The position numbers were made by a program, and so were the translations under genes. A model generated the notes under the pieces. That model did no database searches. It was not told where the DNA came from and worked only from the letters and a program-made list of their open reading frames with translations. Shown here in pieces: positions 1 to 11,222 of a stretch of 64,000 bases of DNA; the first letter of the stretch is position 1; every line of letters begins with the position of its first letter. The DNA comes from Paracentrotus lividus (Eukaryota; Echinodermata; Echinoidea; Camarodonta; Echinidae). The DNA lies in NCBI GenBank assembly GCA_940671915.1, contig CALNVZ010003426.1, positions 13,402,882 through 13,466,881 on the forward strand, read 5' to 3'.

Positions 1-254
1 TTATCTTACTTATAAGAGTAACTTCCAAGTATAAAAAAAGTTATCCCCACAAAACAGCAGTTTGAGAGCAAAAGAAAAGCGATGGGCAGGCAACGGTGTC
101 GAATTGTTTTGGCGATTGGGGGGGTGATCGTCGATATTTCTCTTTTCCTAAATGTGACACAGACGATGGTATATTGATCGGCATGTTGGATTGTTGGGGG
201 TGGGGTTACGCTTGTATACACACAGTATGAAAATATGAACAAATTTCCAGGTTA
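1..254. other. Unassigned AT-rich sequence
   Basis: No gene or repeat structure is recognised. Short open frames on the minus strand here have no recognisable motif. Confidence 0.4.
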
Positions 255-650
255 GTATTGTATAATGCGAGAGCGAAGCGCGAGCTGAAAGATGTTCTCA
301 ATAATAGCTGACATTAAATGGGGATTGTACAAAAGCGCGAAACGGGGAAAGCGGCTTTAACTGCTTTGAAAAGGGGGACCATCATTATGCAAATGGCTAT
401 ATAGTATACACACGTGCAATTAGTTAGCATACGAGTATCTACTAGTATAGTAGGGGTATTATGCGAGCGCCGAAGCGCCGAGCTGAAAATTTTCTCAATT
501 AGAGTGATTGAAAGGACATTTATTGTATATAGAATAATGCGGGAACGCGAAAACGCGGGGAGATAAAGGTATTAACTTGCTTATTAAAGGGGGCCATCAC
601 GATGCAAATGCCAATATATATATATATTATACATATGCATGTGATACTAG
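255..650. repeat. Two tandem units with GCGAGCGC-type motif
   Basis: Two roughly 215-bp units follow each other. Each has a CG-rich palindromic block (near 262 and 462), then a GCGGGAACGCG-like block, then a GGGGGACCATCA...ATGCAAATG segment (near 373 and 588). The blocks are diverged forms of the GCGAGCGCGAAGCGCGAGC motif that recurs at 1105, 1885, 35940-36570 and throughout 39300-40900. Confidence 0.6.
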
Positions 651-1428
651 GATGATGAATATTATCGAATTCATGGAACTGTATTTTTTAATTTATTTTA
701 GAAATACGTCTTATTTTACCAGGTGACTCTGTCAGTGGGTAAACTCTGTTATGCCTAGAGGCCCTGGAATACAATAACGAAAATAGAATTACAAAAACAA
801 TAACAGAAACATATACAGAAACTTAATTGTCAACTTAACATACCGATATAGTTCAAGAGTGCGAGTGGAGTCAGGCACCATATGGTGTCTTTGCACAATA
901 ATTTTTTATGGTATACAAATGATTGGTTATAAATATAATATACTGTGAGTTAGCGTGAGTGTGAAGCGGGGTGTGAAGTCATTTACTTAATAGCATTTCA
1001 TGAGGGCGTTGCCTAATTTCGGATGACGTCCAAATTCTATGCTGAAAATGTGTGTTCGAAGGTGCCTGCCTTACATCATGCGGTAAACGATTCCACGCCA
1101 CTTGGGAGTGAAGCGCGAGCCAAAATGTTCAATATTGAACTGAAATATATTGCAGCGTTATAATTATTAGCGCGAAATTATATGGTGGCTATGGCGGGCC
1201 TTAAGTGGTGATTAGAAAGCGCCAATTCATGACGTAATGCCAAAAAAAGAAGCATAAAAATCTATATAAATATGGACGAAAATTCAGTAAGGGGTACCGA
1301 ATTTTTATTACAATAATAGTGACCGACGAAACAGAATATGTGTAGCCTGAAATGTGCGAGCGAACGGAAGGGAGTTGGTATTTTAAAACGTACTACTCGT
1401 GAACCGAATGCCATACCATGCATACAAG
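651..1428. other. Unassigned sequence with one diverged GCGAGCGC-type motif
   Basis: No coding signal was found. A single diverged AAGCGCGAGCC block sits near 1111. The rest is unassigned. Confidence 0.4.
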
Positions 1429-1482
1429 ACAGGCGCAGATCCAGGGGGCCCGACGGCCCCAGCCCCCTCCCCCTAGCAAAAA

Positions 1483-1521
<39 letters not shown>

Positions 1522-1833
1522 GAAGAAGAAGAAGAAGAAGAAAGAAAAAAAACCGAAGTAAAAATAGGACGAGCGGGGTATTGACCCCCAACCTTACCCC
1601 CTATGGCGGATACAAAAGATCTCTTTGATGCCGAAGGCCAAAAAAAAGAAAAACCCACCTCCCCCCCCCCCTCCCCCCCCCCCCCCCAAGGGCTTATCGC
1701 TCGGCCAGCGTGACGTGAAAAAAATTGAGATATACCTTTTCGCTCACCTCGGTGAAAGGGGCGAAAATGGGGCTAACCCAAAATCTTCAAATTCCGATTT
1801 GGGCCCCCTGATATGAAATCCTGGATCGCCACT
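1429..1833. mobile_element. Non-autonomous element with GATCCAGG-type inverted ends
   Basis: The left end reads GGCGCAGATCCAGGGGGCCC. The right end, reverse complemented, reads CAGTGGCGATCCAGG and a CAGGGGGCCC block follows further in, so the ends are imperfect inverted repeats. Inside are runs of A, G, GAA and C that create spurious low-complexity ORFs. The ends resemble those at 6011-6153 and 6545-6790, so one family is likely. There is no transposase. The superfamily is not certain; hAT-like ends are a guess. Confidence 0.5.
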
Positions 1834-3230
1834 GCAAGATGCAACGGAAATTCCAGGACAGTTTGCAATAGCCTATAATTATGCGAGCGCGAAGCCGAGG
1901 ACTAAAAATTGTCAGACAATTTTCAACAGTCATCTTAAATGAATTTTTAAAGCATCATGCCATCGGGAAATGCCGAGGTGATTTTCCTTTTCCTTTTGAG
2001 AACAAAGTATAACGACTATCTTGAAAGAGGGAATTGCCCCCCCCCCCGGAGAATAGGGAAGTGCTATTTAATAATCAATGTTCAGAGTCCCAAAAATGTT
2101 ACCCTTTATCCGCGGAAAAAGCCGAGATAACATTACAGACTCTTCAATGTTCAGTATTAATTATCAAAAACCACGTGATTATTGAGGGGGGGGTGGTAAT
2201 AGCCCTAAGTTTTACTTACTCGACGGCACCTGCTTCCCCTATGCACCCTGGGATCGGTGTCCCTGTTATCATTGCGATTGAATAGGCATTTTCCCCATTG
2301 TGAATTAGCCAAAAACATTCTGCGCTTCCATCTTATACACGGTGTATTTGGTATTACATGATAATAAAGTAACCAGGCACACCACGACGGAAGATTAACG
2401 ATTAAAGCAAGACAATTTTGGATTTTTAATATTCAGAAATATGCATTTTAGATGCAAAGAAAAATAATTCATAAAAGTGTTTTATATGATAACGCAATCG
2501 TAATGGGTAGATTTATATGCACCATTAATATAATACTTTTCATTTTTCTGATATCCAAAATATGGGATGATTGTACACACCATCCCCCCTCCGAAATACG
2601 AATTATTGGCGGGATCAATCCCCCCATCCCCCCCCCCCCACAATTTCGACACCCACGGGTGGGGCACAGCCCCATCACCCCCTGTACATAAATTCTAGTG
2701 CATGTCAAGAGGCACGTGCAATAACCTAATTTTGACATTATTCATCAGGTACTACTAAAATAAATTGGTTGTTTGAAAGGCGCAAATACTAACAGACGCG
2801 TGAAAAAAAAGTAAGTTAGTGAAAACACCTTCGTCTAACGAAGAGTCCTCTCTTTTGAAATTGAGCATGTGGCCATAGTCAAATTGACCATATAGCAGAA
2901 CACGTAATTGGAGGAAGATATATTGAGTTAGCTCCTCCCATTTCTGCTTCTCATGATTTAAATTTCCTTGCGAAAAACCAGGGATGGGCGGTTTAAACAG
3001 TTTAAACAGGAATGGCTTATTCTTCCATGTGTAATCCACCTAGGCTGATGACAGTTTTCTGGATTTTTTTTTTTTTTCAAAGTGTTGACTTACAAATCGA
3101 TGCACAAAAAGAAGTAAACATTACCTTATGAGAAGTTGAAAACGACCTTGCCATCTTACAAGCAACAAGTGAAGGAAACATAAAGCAAAGGAACTGAAAA
3201 AGCAGACTAAATAAAGTCCAAGATCATAGC
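1834..3230. other. Unassigned sequence with poly-C and poly-T runs
   Basis: A GCGAGCGC-type block occurs near 1884. C runs occur near 2036 and 2626 and a T run near 3064. Short open frames on both strands lack motifs and overlap each other. Nothing here supports a gene. Confidence 0.4.
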
Positions 3231-3440
3231 ATGATGGCTTATGCTTGGTCAATGACAAATTCCGAGCGCCATGACCTTCTACGTCTGAATCCAGTTCTCG
3301 CTGACAATGACAAGCTCCTAGCAGCCCACTTCACTCCGTCTCGTCAACCTCCTGGCAATCACAGAGTTCTTACCACGCCCGGTATCCTGCTCACATCCTA
3401 ATGACATTGAACTTATCAGTCTGAAACAAGCTCTCAAAAG
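3231..3440 (+). pseudogene. Unidentified coding-like stretch
   Basis: A 56-codon frame opens with two Met codons at 3231 and stops at 3399-3401. Its composition is protein-like (SERHDLLRLNPVLADNDKLL, then TPSRQPPGNHRVL). After a one-base shift the frame continues with HPNDIELISLKQALKRLW, which suggests a longer decayed coding segment, perhaps from a mobile element or a processed copy. I do not recognise the family. No splice sites are convincing, and it lies upstream of the dehydrogenase gene on the same strand. Confidence 0.2.
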
Positions 3441-5125
3441 GCTGTGGCCAATTATAAAGTCGTGTTTAAACAGTGCTCTCGACACTTTTTTCACTGATCA
3501 ATTTGAGCATTAATCAAAAATATTCTGAAGACATTCGAGATCAAACTTGGAGTCTATTGCCAGCTTCAAACCAAACTAGTAGGGCTAGCGGATTAGGGCA
3601 TTAAAGAAGCAATAAACGACTCATTATTATTGTTATATAGATTCCAACCATTGTTAATTGCATGGCCTATTTCATGGCATTTTATACATTTTAAAGGCAC
3701 ATGCAACTTCATTCCTATCAATATAGAACCACATCTCTTTTTATTTTCATCACACATTCTATCAATTTAATGTTTTTATATTAACTATACACATTTAAAT
3801 GGAGAGAAGTTTTGAAATATTCAACACACATGCTTTTTCTCCTAAAATTTCAATAATGAAAGGCGTATAGATCATGATTACACAATATAGGCTACTATAA
3901 TGCCGTAAATTACAAAACGAGGTATTTTTTTGCAGATTTTTGCAGATGTACAAGACCAAATATTTTCTAGCTTAGTCTTCCAGATCATATCTTATTTCAA
4001 TAATTCCTTTTTGTTATTCACCTCATCCTTGACTATGCAGCTCCATTTTGAGATTAGCGAGCCTTCAAAAAGTTACAAAGTCTAGCTATGAAAATTTGCA
4101 AAACAAACCCTTTCAGGAGTTAACAGTAAAAATTACGAACCTTGATTTTTTTTTGCTAATAAGCAAAGAAAACCTCAAATTACAGAAGCAAATATACATA
4201 AATCTAAAGTCTTCAGCCCTACATATACTCAAAACACAATAGATAAACAAGATTATAGGCGTAAAGGAGATAGGAAAACAGAAATAAATAATAAGAAACA
4301 AACATTAAATAAATAAGGTTATTTTGCATTTTTTAGTTTATTTTTCTTTACAAACCGTTAGGAATAAATTTGGCATAATGCTTGTTCAATAATCCATGAC
4401 ATTCCGTTTTAAGTACATTCAGCTCTTCTGATCAAGAAGACGCAAGTGTTTTAAGATATGGAATGACTACATAGAAATATCAAATTACAATATAGCATAT
4501 TTCATATTTCATTCATTTTTAATTTGTGAGGTTAAACATAATTCATACAATAACATATTCTATTAAGCCTAAAATTGGGGGAATTCATATCGTCTGTGGG
4601 AGCCATAAGGCGTCTATTGCATCTTATAGATGTTCGTTGAGACCTAAGGTACTGTCAAGTCCATTGTTAATAGCGCCCTCTGGCTCCAAACGGAAACCTC
4701 TTGATCTGCAATAGCCGCCTCTGGTCTCAAGCCGACGATATGGGTATTAATTGTCAACTGCTAACGAATTTTCTTAATTTCCACTTTATTTTATTGACAT
4801 TAAACTTATTGACATTAATATCCGAGAAACTATTTCTACTTAATAACAGGAGGCCAAGTTCAAAGAGGGAACTGCAGAAGGGCCAAATAATTATGGTATA
4901 GGCCTACTTTATGCCCAATATTTAAGTTAAATCAAGATTAATCAAAGATTATATGACTTAATCACACTTATTTTCTGCTTCTAGCTGTTTGTTCTTAATT
5001 ATTTCATCAGGGACTAATGTATTATAAAAAAAATAATTAAAAAAAACTTCAGATAATTTTCTTAACAATATAATATTCCCTCCATCCAACGTCACCCAGA
5101 ATCATAAAACCCCTATACCAAATAA
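3441..5125. other. Unassigned AT-rich sequence, upstream of gene 1
   Basis: No recognisable gene or transposon end was found. It would contain the promoter of gene 1 if that gene is transcribed, but no convincing TATA or other core element can be pointed to. Confidence 0.4.
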
Positions 5126-5386
5126 ATGGCTCAGAAAAAACGCTGCATCACCGGAGTGCTCGGTCAGGCATTGGTGACTCACAATGCGCGGCCACACTGC
5201 GGCAAAGTCAAGGAAAAGTATTTGGTGTATTCGACCAGTGAGGAACTTGGAAGCAAAAGCTGAGTGCAGCAGGTGACGCCCTCAACGATACAATTTTTTC
5301 CGTCCCTCTTGACTGGTTGATGATGACCGGTGACATGCAGTCAAAGGAATCATCGGTCATGGAGATGCCGGAAGTCGACGTAGTCA
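5126..5386 (+). pseudogene. SDR (RDH8-like) exon 1, frame-disrupted
   Basis: This is the first exon of gene 1, coding for the Rossmann NAD(P)-binding half of a short-chain dehydrogenase. From the ATG at 5126 the frame gives MAQKKRCITG, then a shortened glycine loop (TGVLGQ instead of TGxxxGxG, about three residues missing), then KVKEKYLVYST. Family-like sequence then continues in a second frame (VRNLEAKAE from 5238) and in a third (AAGDALNDTIFSVPLD from about 5265, ending MEMPEVDVV). The ATG frame stops at 5261-5263. The exon ends at 5386 with donor GTAAGT in phase 1. Joined to exon 2 it restores VDVV-INNAG, which fixes the assignment. Two small indels and the loop deletion make this allele non-functional unless they are assembly errors. 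Confidence 0.75.
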
Positions 5387-6010
5387 GTAAGTGGAAGAAG
5401 ATAAGGACAAAAACTAGCACAATAAAAAGCACATTTACCAGCGTAGAAAAAAGGTGGGCATTTTCATTTCGCTTTGATAGGTTCCTACAAACATATAAAC
5501 AATTAATTAATCTTAAATTTCACTAAATATGTGTGTGTTTATATATATATATATTAGAGACATTAAATTTTATTCAGGATGCCAATCTTGAGGAGGAACT
5601 TCTCGCAGCCCTCGCAGCTCAAAGAAGAGAGAAAGAGAGAGAGAAGAAAGAGAAGAAAGGGCTCATATATTGAAATGAAAATGGAAATATGAATGCGTAC
5701 CTTTTGAAATAAAATTTTGAGTCTATTACCTTAAATTATTACTATTCAAGTCTGATGTACCATGTAGGCATTTATTCAGACTGATAACATCACACGTTAA
5801 TATATCGGGCAATGTCTAGCGATAAGATATATTGACAGAGCACAATATAAGTTTTTTATACTACACATTTTAAAAAGGTCAACATGCCTCTATAAACTAA
5901 CGCCTGTATGCTTCAACTGTACAATGTGATCACACATCAAAAACAACCAAGTTTATATCTTAGTTTATTTGAAATCATGGGTGGCATAGACAATGACGAT
6001 TTATCAAGGG
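5387..6010. other. Gene 1 intron 1, first part
   Basis: Contains a short TA run near 5540 and a purine-rich (GA) stretch at 5620-5660. No exon with matching phase was found. Confidence 0.45.
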
Positions 6011-6153
6011 CAGTGGCGGATCCAGGCGGGCGCAGGGACCGCCCCCCTCCTAATGTGAAATCCGCATCTTTATTACATGTTAAAATTTGAAATTTCGCGC
6101 GCCCCCTATCGGGCTGGCGCCCCCCCCCCTATCCTGAATCCTGTCCGCCACTG
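6011..6153. mobile_element. 143-bp MITE with GTGGCGGATCC inverted ends
   Basis: The left end is CAGTGGCGGATCCAGG and the right end is CCTGAATCCTGTCCGCCACTG read inward, a clear inverted pair. The interior is CG-rich with C runs. No clean target duplication is seen. It shares ends with 6545-6790 and 1429-1833. Confidence 0.7.
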
Positions 6154-6544
6154 AAAGGGGTGTGGTTGATGGCCTGTAGTCTTGTATATCATAATTGTTA
6201 ATATCTGGTATTTATCTATACATTTTTCAAGCATTTGGGATGTTTTTCTTATCTCGATTCTCGTCTTTATTCATATTTTAAAAAATATACACATATTTGT
6301 TGAGAAATGAATGAACATTCACAAATATAACCAAACACGCTATTCACGAGAGGGATTATGATAAGGATGTATGACAATTTATTTTTGAATAGAAATCAAT
6401 GTCATGCTTTATCTATAAAATGTGGCTCATATTGTGGAACATAAAATCTCCTCTACAGTAAAAGACAGCAATTACAACGGCCATAGACCTGGTAATCATG
6501 ATGGTGAAGAGACGCGATTCGAATTTCATCACACCCTCTTTTAT
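6154..6544. other. Gene 1 intron 1, unassigned
   Basis: AT-rich sequence. Nothing recognisable. Confidence 0.4.
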
Positions 6545-6790
6545 CAGTGGCGGATCCAGGATTTCATTACAGGCGGGGCGGGGAGGGAAAATACCATTCC
6601 ATTTCTTCTCACGTCACGCGGCCCTGCGATAAGGTGGGGGGTTAATGTACTTTTGGTCGCCATTCGCATTAGAAGAGGTCAGGTATCGCATAGGGGTAAG
6701 GTATACCAGCCCGCACTTCATGTTTTCTTTCCTTTTTTTTTTTTTGGTGGGTGGGGGGTCCGGGCCTCTGGGTCCCCCTGGATCCATGCC
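6545..6790. mobile_element. Second GTGGCGGATCC-ended MITE
   Basis: It starts CAGTGGCGGATCCAGGATTT. The other end, CCCCCTGGATCCATG, is a degraded inverted copy. Same family as the element at 6011. The interior has a T9-11 run and a GGTGGGTGGGGGG stretch. Confidence 0.55.
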
Positions 6791-7239
6791 TGTTTATACT
6801 AGCTAAAATATCACATATTGAAGAGTTTATTCCAAAAGGCGCTAAATCCACTGTTTCATGAAAATTGAGTTAGTGATACTGCCATTGTTCAGATTCGGTA
6901 CCTTGTCTTATAAACAAAAAGTTGAAACCGAAATTCATTCTAGCAATTAAATTAAAAAATGACATTTAAATTTAAATTTCCCATAGCCACCGCTTACAAA
7001 AATTGCAAACAAATGCCTTTTTCTCAGAAGCTGAGACAAAAGTGAGATTTAGCGCCTTTTTGAACAAACTCTTCAGTATATGGAGTTGATAAATGAGTGT
7101 AGGGTTCGTCATTATTTTTAGAATAAATGTGTATAATAGAAAAAGATAAGATAAATAGACTGAATCCATTCACGTGCGATTATCGTTACCTTTCATGAAC
7201 TGTAATGCTCTAAACTGTGTATCTGGAACTCTAACAGAC
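6791..7239. other. Gene 1 intron 1, unassigned
   Basis: AT-rich. Nothing recognisable. Confidence 0.4.
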
Positions 7240-7430
7240 GAAAATGTGGAGAGAGGGAGAGGGATATAAAGAATAGAGAGAGAAGAGGAGAGAGAGAGAG
7301 GGCAGACAGACAGAGCGAGAGAGAGAGAGGAGGTGTTTGGTGTTTTCGTTGATGCTGTGTGTGTGTTGTGTGATGTATGTGTGTGAGTCTGTGTAGTGTG
7401 TGTGTGTCTCGTGTGTGGACTAGATAAGCG
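7240..7430. repeat. GA then GT microsatellites
   Basis: Imperfect (GA)n covers about 7240-7330 and is followed directly by imperfect (GT)n to about 7420. Ordinary simple repeats inside gene 1 intron 1. Confidence 0.85.
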
Positions 7431-8026
7431 AGAGAGAAGTTGTTAAGATGTTACGCTACAGTAATAAATTTAACTTACTGTTGTTTCTGTTAATAATAAA
7501 ATTTCACGTTGCAAGTATATTTATTATATTTATTATTTGATTTTATTATTCATTTTTTTTTTTTTTATGGGGCGGGGGGTCGCAAGCCGATTTTGGCTTT
7601 CGTCCTTCATGTCATCCATTTTCATAAATGGTATTCATTCATTAAATTTGTTCTTTTGCCAAGAAAAGTGGGTGGGGTGTGCAAGGCCCAAAGATACCTG
7701 ATTTAGGCACATTTCCCCCCTAATTTTTCCGCCCCTGGATGAGCGCCTGATCTATGTTCGTTCTCACCCCTCTGCTTCTCTTCCTCCTCTCTCCCTCTTC
7801 ACCTCTCTTTGATTTAAAGACTCTCTTCGTTTCCCGATAACTAAGAAAATAATATCTGCCTCTTAAATTGACCCACCTTCTCTGTTTTAATCTAACTTTC
7901 TATTACGCTCGATCTGTTATCGTTGTTCTCTTTCACGCCCTCAACACGTCTCCCCCTCTGTCTCTTTCGCTCTATGATCATATGTTACTAATGATTTTTC
8001 TCTTTCTATTTTCCATGTGTGTATAG
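7431..8026. other. Gene 1 intron 1, last part
   Basis: Pyrimidine-rich sequence (CTCTCTTC tracts) runs up to the acceptor ending TGTGTGTATAG at 8026. A degraded CCCCTGGAT end lies near 7730. Confidence 0.45.
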
Positions 8027-8206
8027 TCAACAATGCTGGCATTGCCACGTTCAACCCCATCGAATACACGAGTATGTCAGAAGTCCGAGAGGTCTTCGAA
8101 ACAAACTTCTTTGGATCTGTTCGGGTGATGCAGACCGTACTGCCTTACATGAAAGAACAAAAATCTGGTCATATTATCAACATAAGCTCCATTGGTGGAG
8201 TATTAG
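8027..8206 (+). CDS. SDR (RDH8-like) exon 2
   Basis: This phase 1-1 exon of 180 nt codes for the central part of the dehydrogenase fold. After completing the split Ile codon it reads NNAGIATFNPIEY, where NNAG is the conserved SDR motif that supports the central sheet. Then come FETNFFGSVR, whose Asn matches the SDR catalytic tetrad Asn, and SGHIINISSIGG, whose Ser before the loop is the catalytic Ser position. The acceptor is GTATAG and the donor GTAAAT. Family members reduce or oxidise retinoids or 17-keto/hydroxy steroids with NADP(H). Which substrate this copy uses cannot be told. Confidence 0.92.
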
Positions 8207-8514
8207 GTAAATACCAGTAGCGGATTCAGCTTTACGTCACGCAATTGAAAGTATTGGCCCGATGCCCAAATATATTGTCCCCAGTCAGTAGTTCATTTCA
8301 AATTTCACAACATTTTGTAAGCCTGTTGAATGTCCTTTACATGGCCGAAAGCTCGCATTAAAAAGAAAAAAGGAGAGCTACGTTTCGATTCATTTGTCTT
8401 TATTTCTTTCGCCTGTATAAAAAATGAATCACTGCACTACACGTTCGTCGAGGGGCCATATTTCATTAATATATATTTGGTATGTAAAAACATCTGTATT
8501 GTGTTTCCTTTTAG

Positions 8515-8608
8515 GTTTTCCGTTCTACGATACTTATTGTGCATCCAAACATGCATCAGAAGGTCTTACCGAGGCATTGGCAATTAGACTGAAAGCATTC
8601 AATATCAA
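8515..8608 (+). CDS. SDR (RDH8-like) exon 3, catalytic Tyr/Lys
   Basis: A 94-nt exon that enters in phase 1 and leaves in phase 2. It reads FPFYDTYCASKHASEGLTEA, giving the SDR catalytic YxxxK as Tyr-Cys-Ala-Ser-Lys, followed by LAIRLKAFNIK. The acceptor is TTTCCTTTTAG and the donor GTAAGA. It follows exon 2 after a 308-nt intron that begins with a degraded AGTAGCGGATTCAG transposon end at 8216. The catalytic core is intact, in contrast to exon 1. Confidence 0.92.
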
Positions 8609-9168
8609 GTAAGAATTTTGTAGTTTTTACTATCCCATTAATTTTGCGTGTTCTCTCCATCTCCGCATTTCGAACATGGGCATAGGATATATTTTCCAAA
8701 CGTGCATTCTTGCTTCCTCGCCCAATAACACATACTGACAAATATTAGCATGCTATTTCTCTGTCTCTTTCTATCATTTTCTCTTTCTCTGTTTTTGTTC
8801 TTAGTTTTGTATACTTATGCTAAACGGATATGAAGTAGTACAATCATAGATATATTAAGTTGGTTCTGTACAATTACGCCCCTTTCCTTTCTAACTTAAC
8901 ACTATCTCATCTCTTATCATTTCCCTTTCTCCAAGCATGCCAAGTCATTTTTCATGCTCTCTAAGTTCGTTTTTTCCCTTCTCTTAACCCTAAAGAGAAA
9001 TACTAATCATTACCAGGTTTTGACTGATATTCATACTATGAAAAAATAAGTCCACTTTTACCATTTTATTTGATACAGACTGTAGATTGTACAGTTTGTG
9101 ACGGACATAACTATTCTGGGTGTATTATGCCATACGCATGCGACATCCATGTTTCAACAATTCGGTAT
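8609..9168. other. Gene 1 intron 3, first part
   Basis: Pyrimidine-rich and AT-rich sequence with no recognised element. Confidence 0.4.
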
Positions 9169-9282
<114 letters not shown>

Positions 9283-9289
<7 letters not shown>

Positions 9290-10378
9290 AACCCCTCCCA
9301 ATAAGTTTCGCAAATCGATTTTGGGCCATGATAACTTTTAAGGTGCGCGAAAGTTATTCCTGATTTTCGTACCATTGGAAAGATAATTTATTCACCTTTT
9401 TATTGATATCATATTTGTAATGAGTGTGTCATGCTTAAATGCACAGAATATCAGAATATGGAGAAAAGTAAAATGTCAAATCTTGTAAAATGCAATTTTA
9501 TCGATCACATTGAAGTTCCGCAACTCGACTTTAAACCCTAATAACTTTTGGGGGAATTTATAATTTTTATTGAATTTGGACCATTGTCAAGTTCAGTTAT
9601 TCTTCTTTTTATTGATACCTAATTTGTCTTGGTGATGTCATGCCCGGGTCCACAGAACCTCTGAATACCCCCTGAATGCAAGGCAAAGCGAAAGATAATG
9701 TTCAGTTTGAATGTTCTGCCACACAACTTTGAACCTTGATACATTTTAATGTGGGTTTTTATCACTATCAACTTTATAGCATTGAAAAGTTTATTTATTC
9801 TTCTTTTTATTGATACTTTATTTGCAATGGCAACATCATATTTCAATGCACATAATTCATGAATATATAGCAAAGTAAAAAGTGAAAAGTTGCAAAATGC
9901 ATTGTTATTGCTCAAATTCAGTAACTCGCAACGGACAATAATAGGCACAATAGGCATTCAATTTGCAACATTTGACTTCTGACTCGTCCTAAGATTCAGG
10001 TGATCTGTGCATGCAAGAACAACAATATTGTTACAATTAGGGTATCATCGAAAAGTGGAATAAATGAGCTTAAATATGGTATAAAATTCAATAATAATTA
10101 GAAAATACCCCAAAAGTTACCAGGGCCTAAAGTCGGGATTTGGAATTCAATTTTATCAATAAAAATGCATTTTGCAACATTTGACCTTTTACTTTTATCC
10201 ATATTCTGATATTTTGTGCATTTAAGCATGACACAATCATTACAAATAGGCTATAAATCAAAAGAAGAATAAATTATCTTTCCAATAGTGAGAATATCAG
10301 GAATAACTAAAGCATATCTGAAAAGTTATCTTTGCCCAAAATCCATTTGCGAAACTTTTTGTTAGGGGTTTATATATA
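9283..10378. mobile_element. Foldback element with about 190-bp tandem units in its arms
   Basis: The left end TATATATAAACCCCT is mirrored at the right end by AGGGGTTTATATATA. Matching inverted blocks include the pair near 9305 (TTTCGCAAATCGATTTTGGG) and 10340. Each arm is built of diverged repeated units carrying TTATTGATA, ATGCA and AACTTTT blocks. There is no ORF for a transposase. It is bounded by TA-rich DNA, so TA target duplication is likely but cannot be proven inside a TA repeat. Confidence 0.75.
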
Positions 10379-10434
10379 TAAATGTGAAAAGGGAACAACT
10401 CTTTAACATGGCTACTGCTTCTTGTTGGAAAATG

Positions 10435-10632
10435 TAGTCGAAATAAAAACAAGAGGAGATTGGAGTTGCTGAAAACCACTCTATTTGCCAAGCTTTCGGC
10501 TATATACTATTCTTATGTTTTGTTTTGGTTTTTGTTATACAGTCCTTGAAGAAGGCTTTATATAGCCGAAAGCTTGGCAAATAGAGTGGTTTTCAGCAAC
10601 GCCAATCTCCTCTCGTTTTTATTTCGACTATA
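10435..10632. repeat. 70-bp inverted repeat (hairpin) with a 50-bp loop
   Basis: Left arm about 10435-10506 (TAGTCGAAATAAAAAC...GGCTATATA) and right arm about 10559-10632 are near-perfect reverse complements sharing CCAAGCTTTCGGCTATA. It sits directly between the foldback element and the 3.36-kb element. Confidence 0.9.
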
Positions 10633-10822
10633 TATGGTCGATTCCAGCGAAAAGTGTACACGGCGAAAAAGTTGAGTCCAAATTTAGAACTTTTTTGATG
10701 ATTTAGTCCTTTGACCCACTAAAAGTCATCATATCAACCTATCCGTGTGATAAATTGCCACGCTTAATCTACCAAACTGACTTTGTGGCAGAGGGGTAAA
10801 GTAAAACATTTTTTTTTTTGCA

Positions 10823-11222
10823 TGTTACCTACGAATACACGTACCCTAATTTGATACAGTCAGAATTTTGCCTCCTTATATACATTTTCCTTCCAAATAT
10901 GTCATTCCATTCCATCAATAAGATTCTAACAATAGTTAAAATCGGTAAGAGCAGGGCTTGTGCTCCTAATTTCCTTGTATTTGCCTTATCTTATTAAAGT
11001 TATAGTTTAAAGACAATCTGTTTGAAAAACATGGGGTTGTGTCAGTTTGCATTGTTTAATCTTCACGACGCTAATTAAAATATGTCATATCTTACTGAAA
11101 GAAAGGAGAATGACTCCTCATTAAAACCCTGAAAAAATTGAAATCCGCCCATTACTTTTGTTTATAGAAGAGGTAGAAACAAATGTATTCGTAGGTAACA
11201 CCTAATGTATTCGTAGGTAACA
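10823..11222. repeat. Left cluster of the TGTATTCGTAGGTAACA motif (3 copies)
   Basis: Copies lie at 10823-10839 (minus), 11184-11200 (plus) and 11206-11222 (plus). All three are perfect over 17 bases. The last two are separated by five bases. Confidence 0.95.

Noticed and set aside
1473-1816. Lysine/serine/phenylalanine-rich ORFs
   Set aside because: They are translations of homopolymer and GAA runs inside a MITE.
5577-5669. Possible exon after TTTATTCAG reading DANLEEELLAALAAQRREKE
   Set aside because: It is not needed for the SDR gene (exon 1 joins exon 2 in phase), it does not fit phase 1 without a stop, and it overlaps a GA-rich simple repeat.
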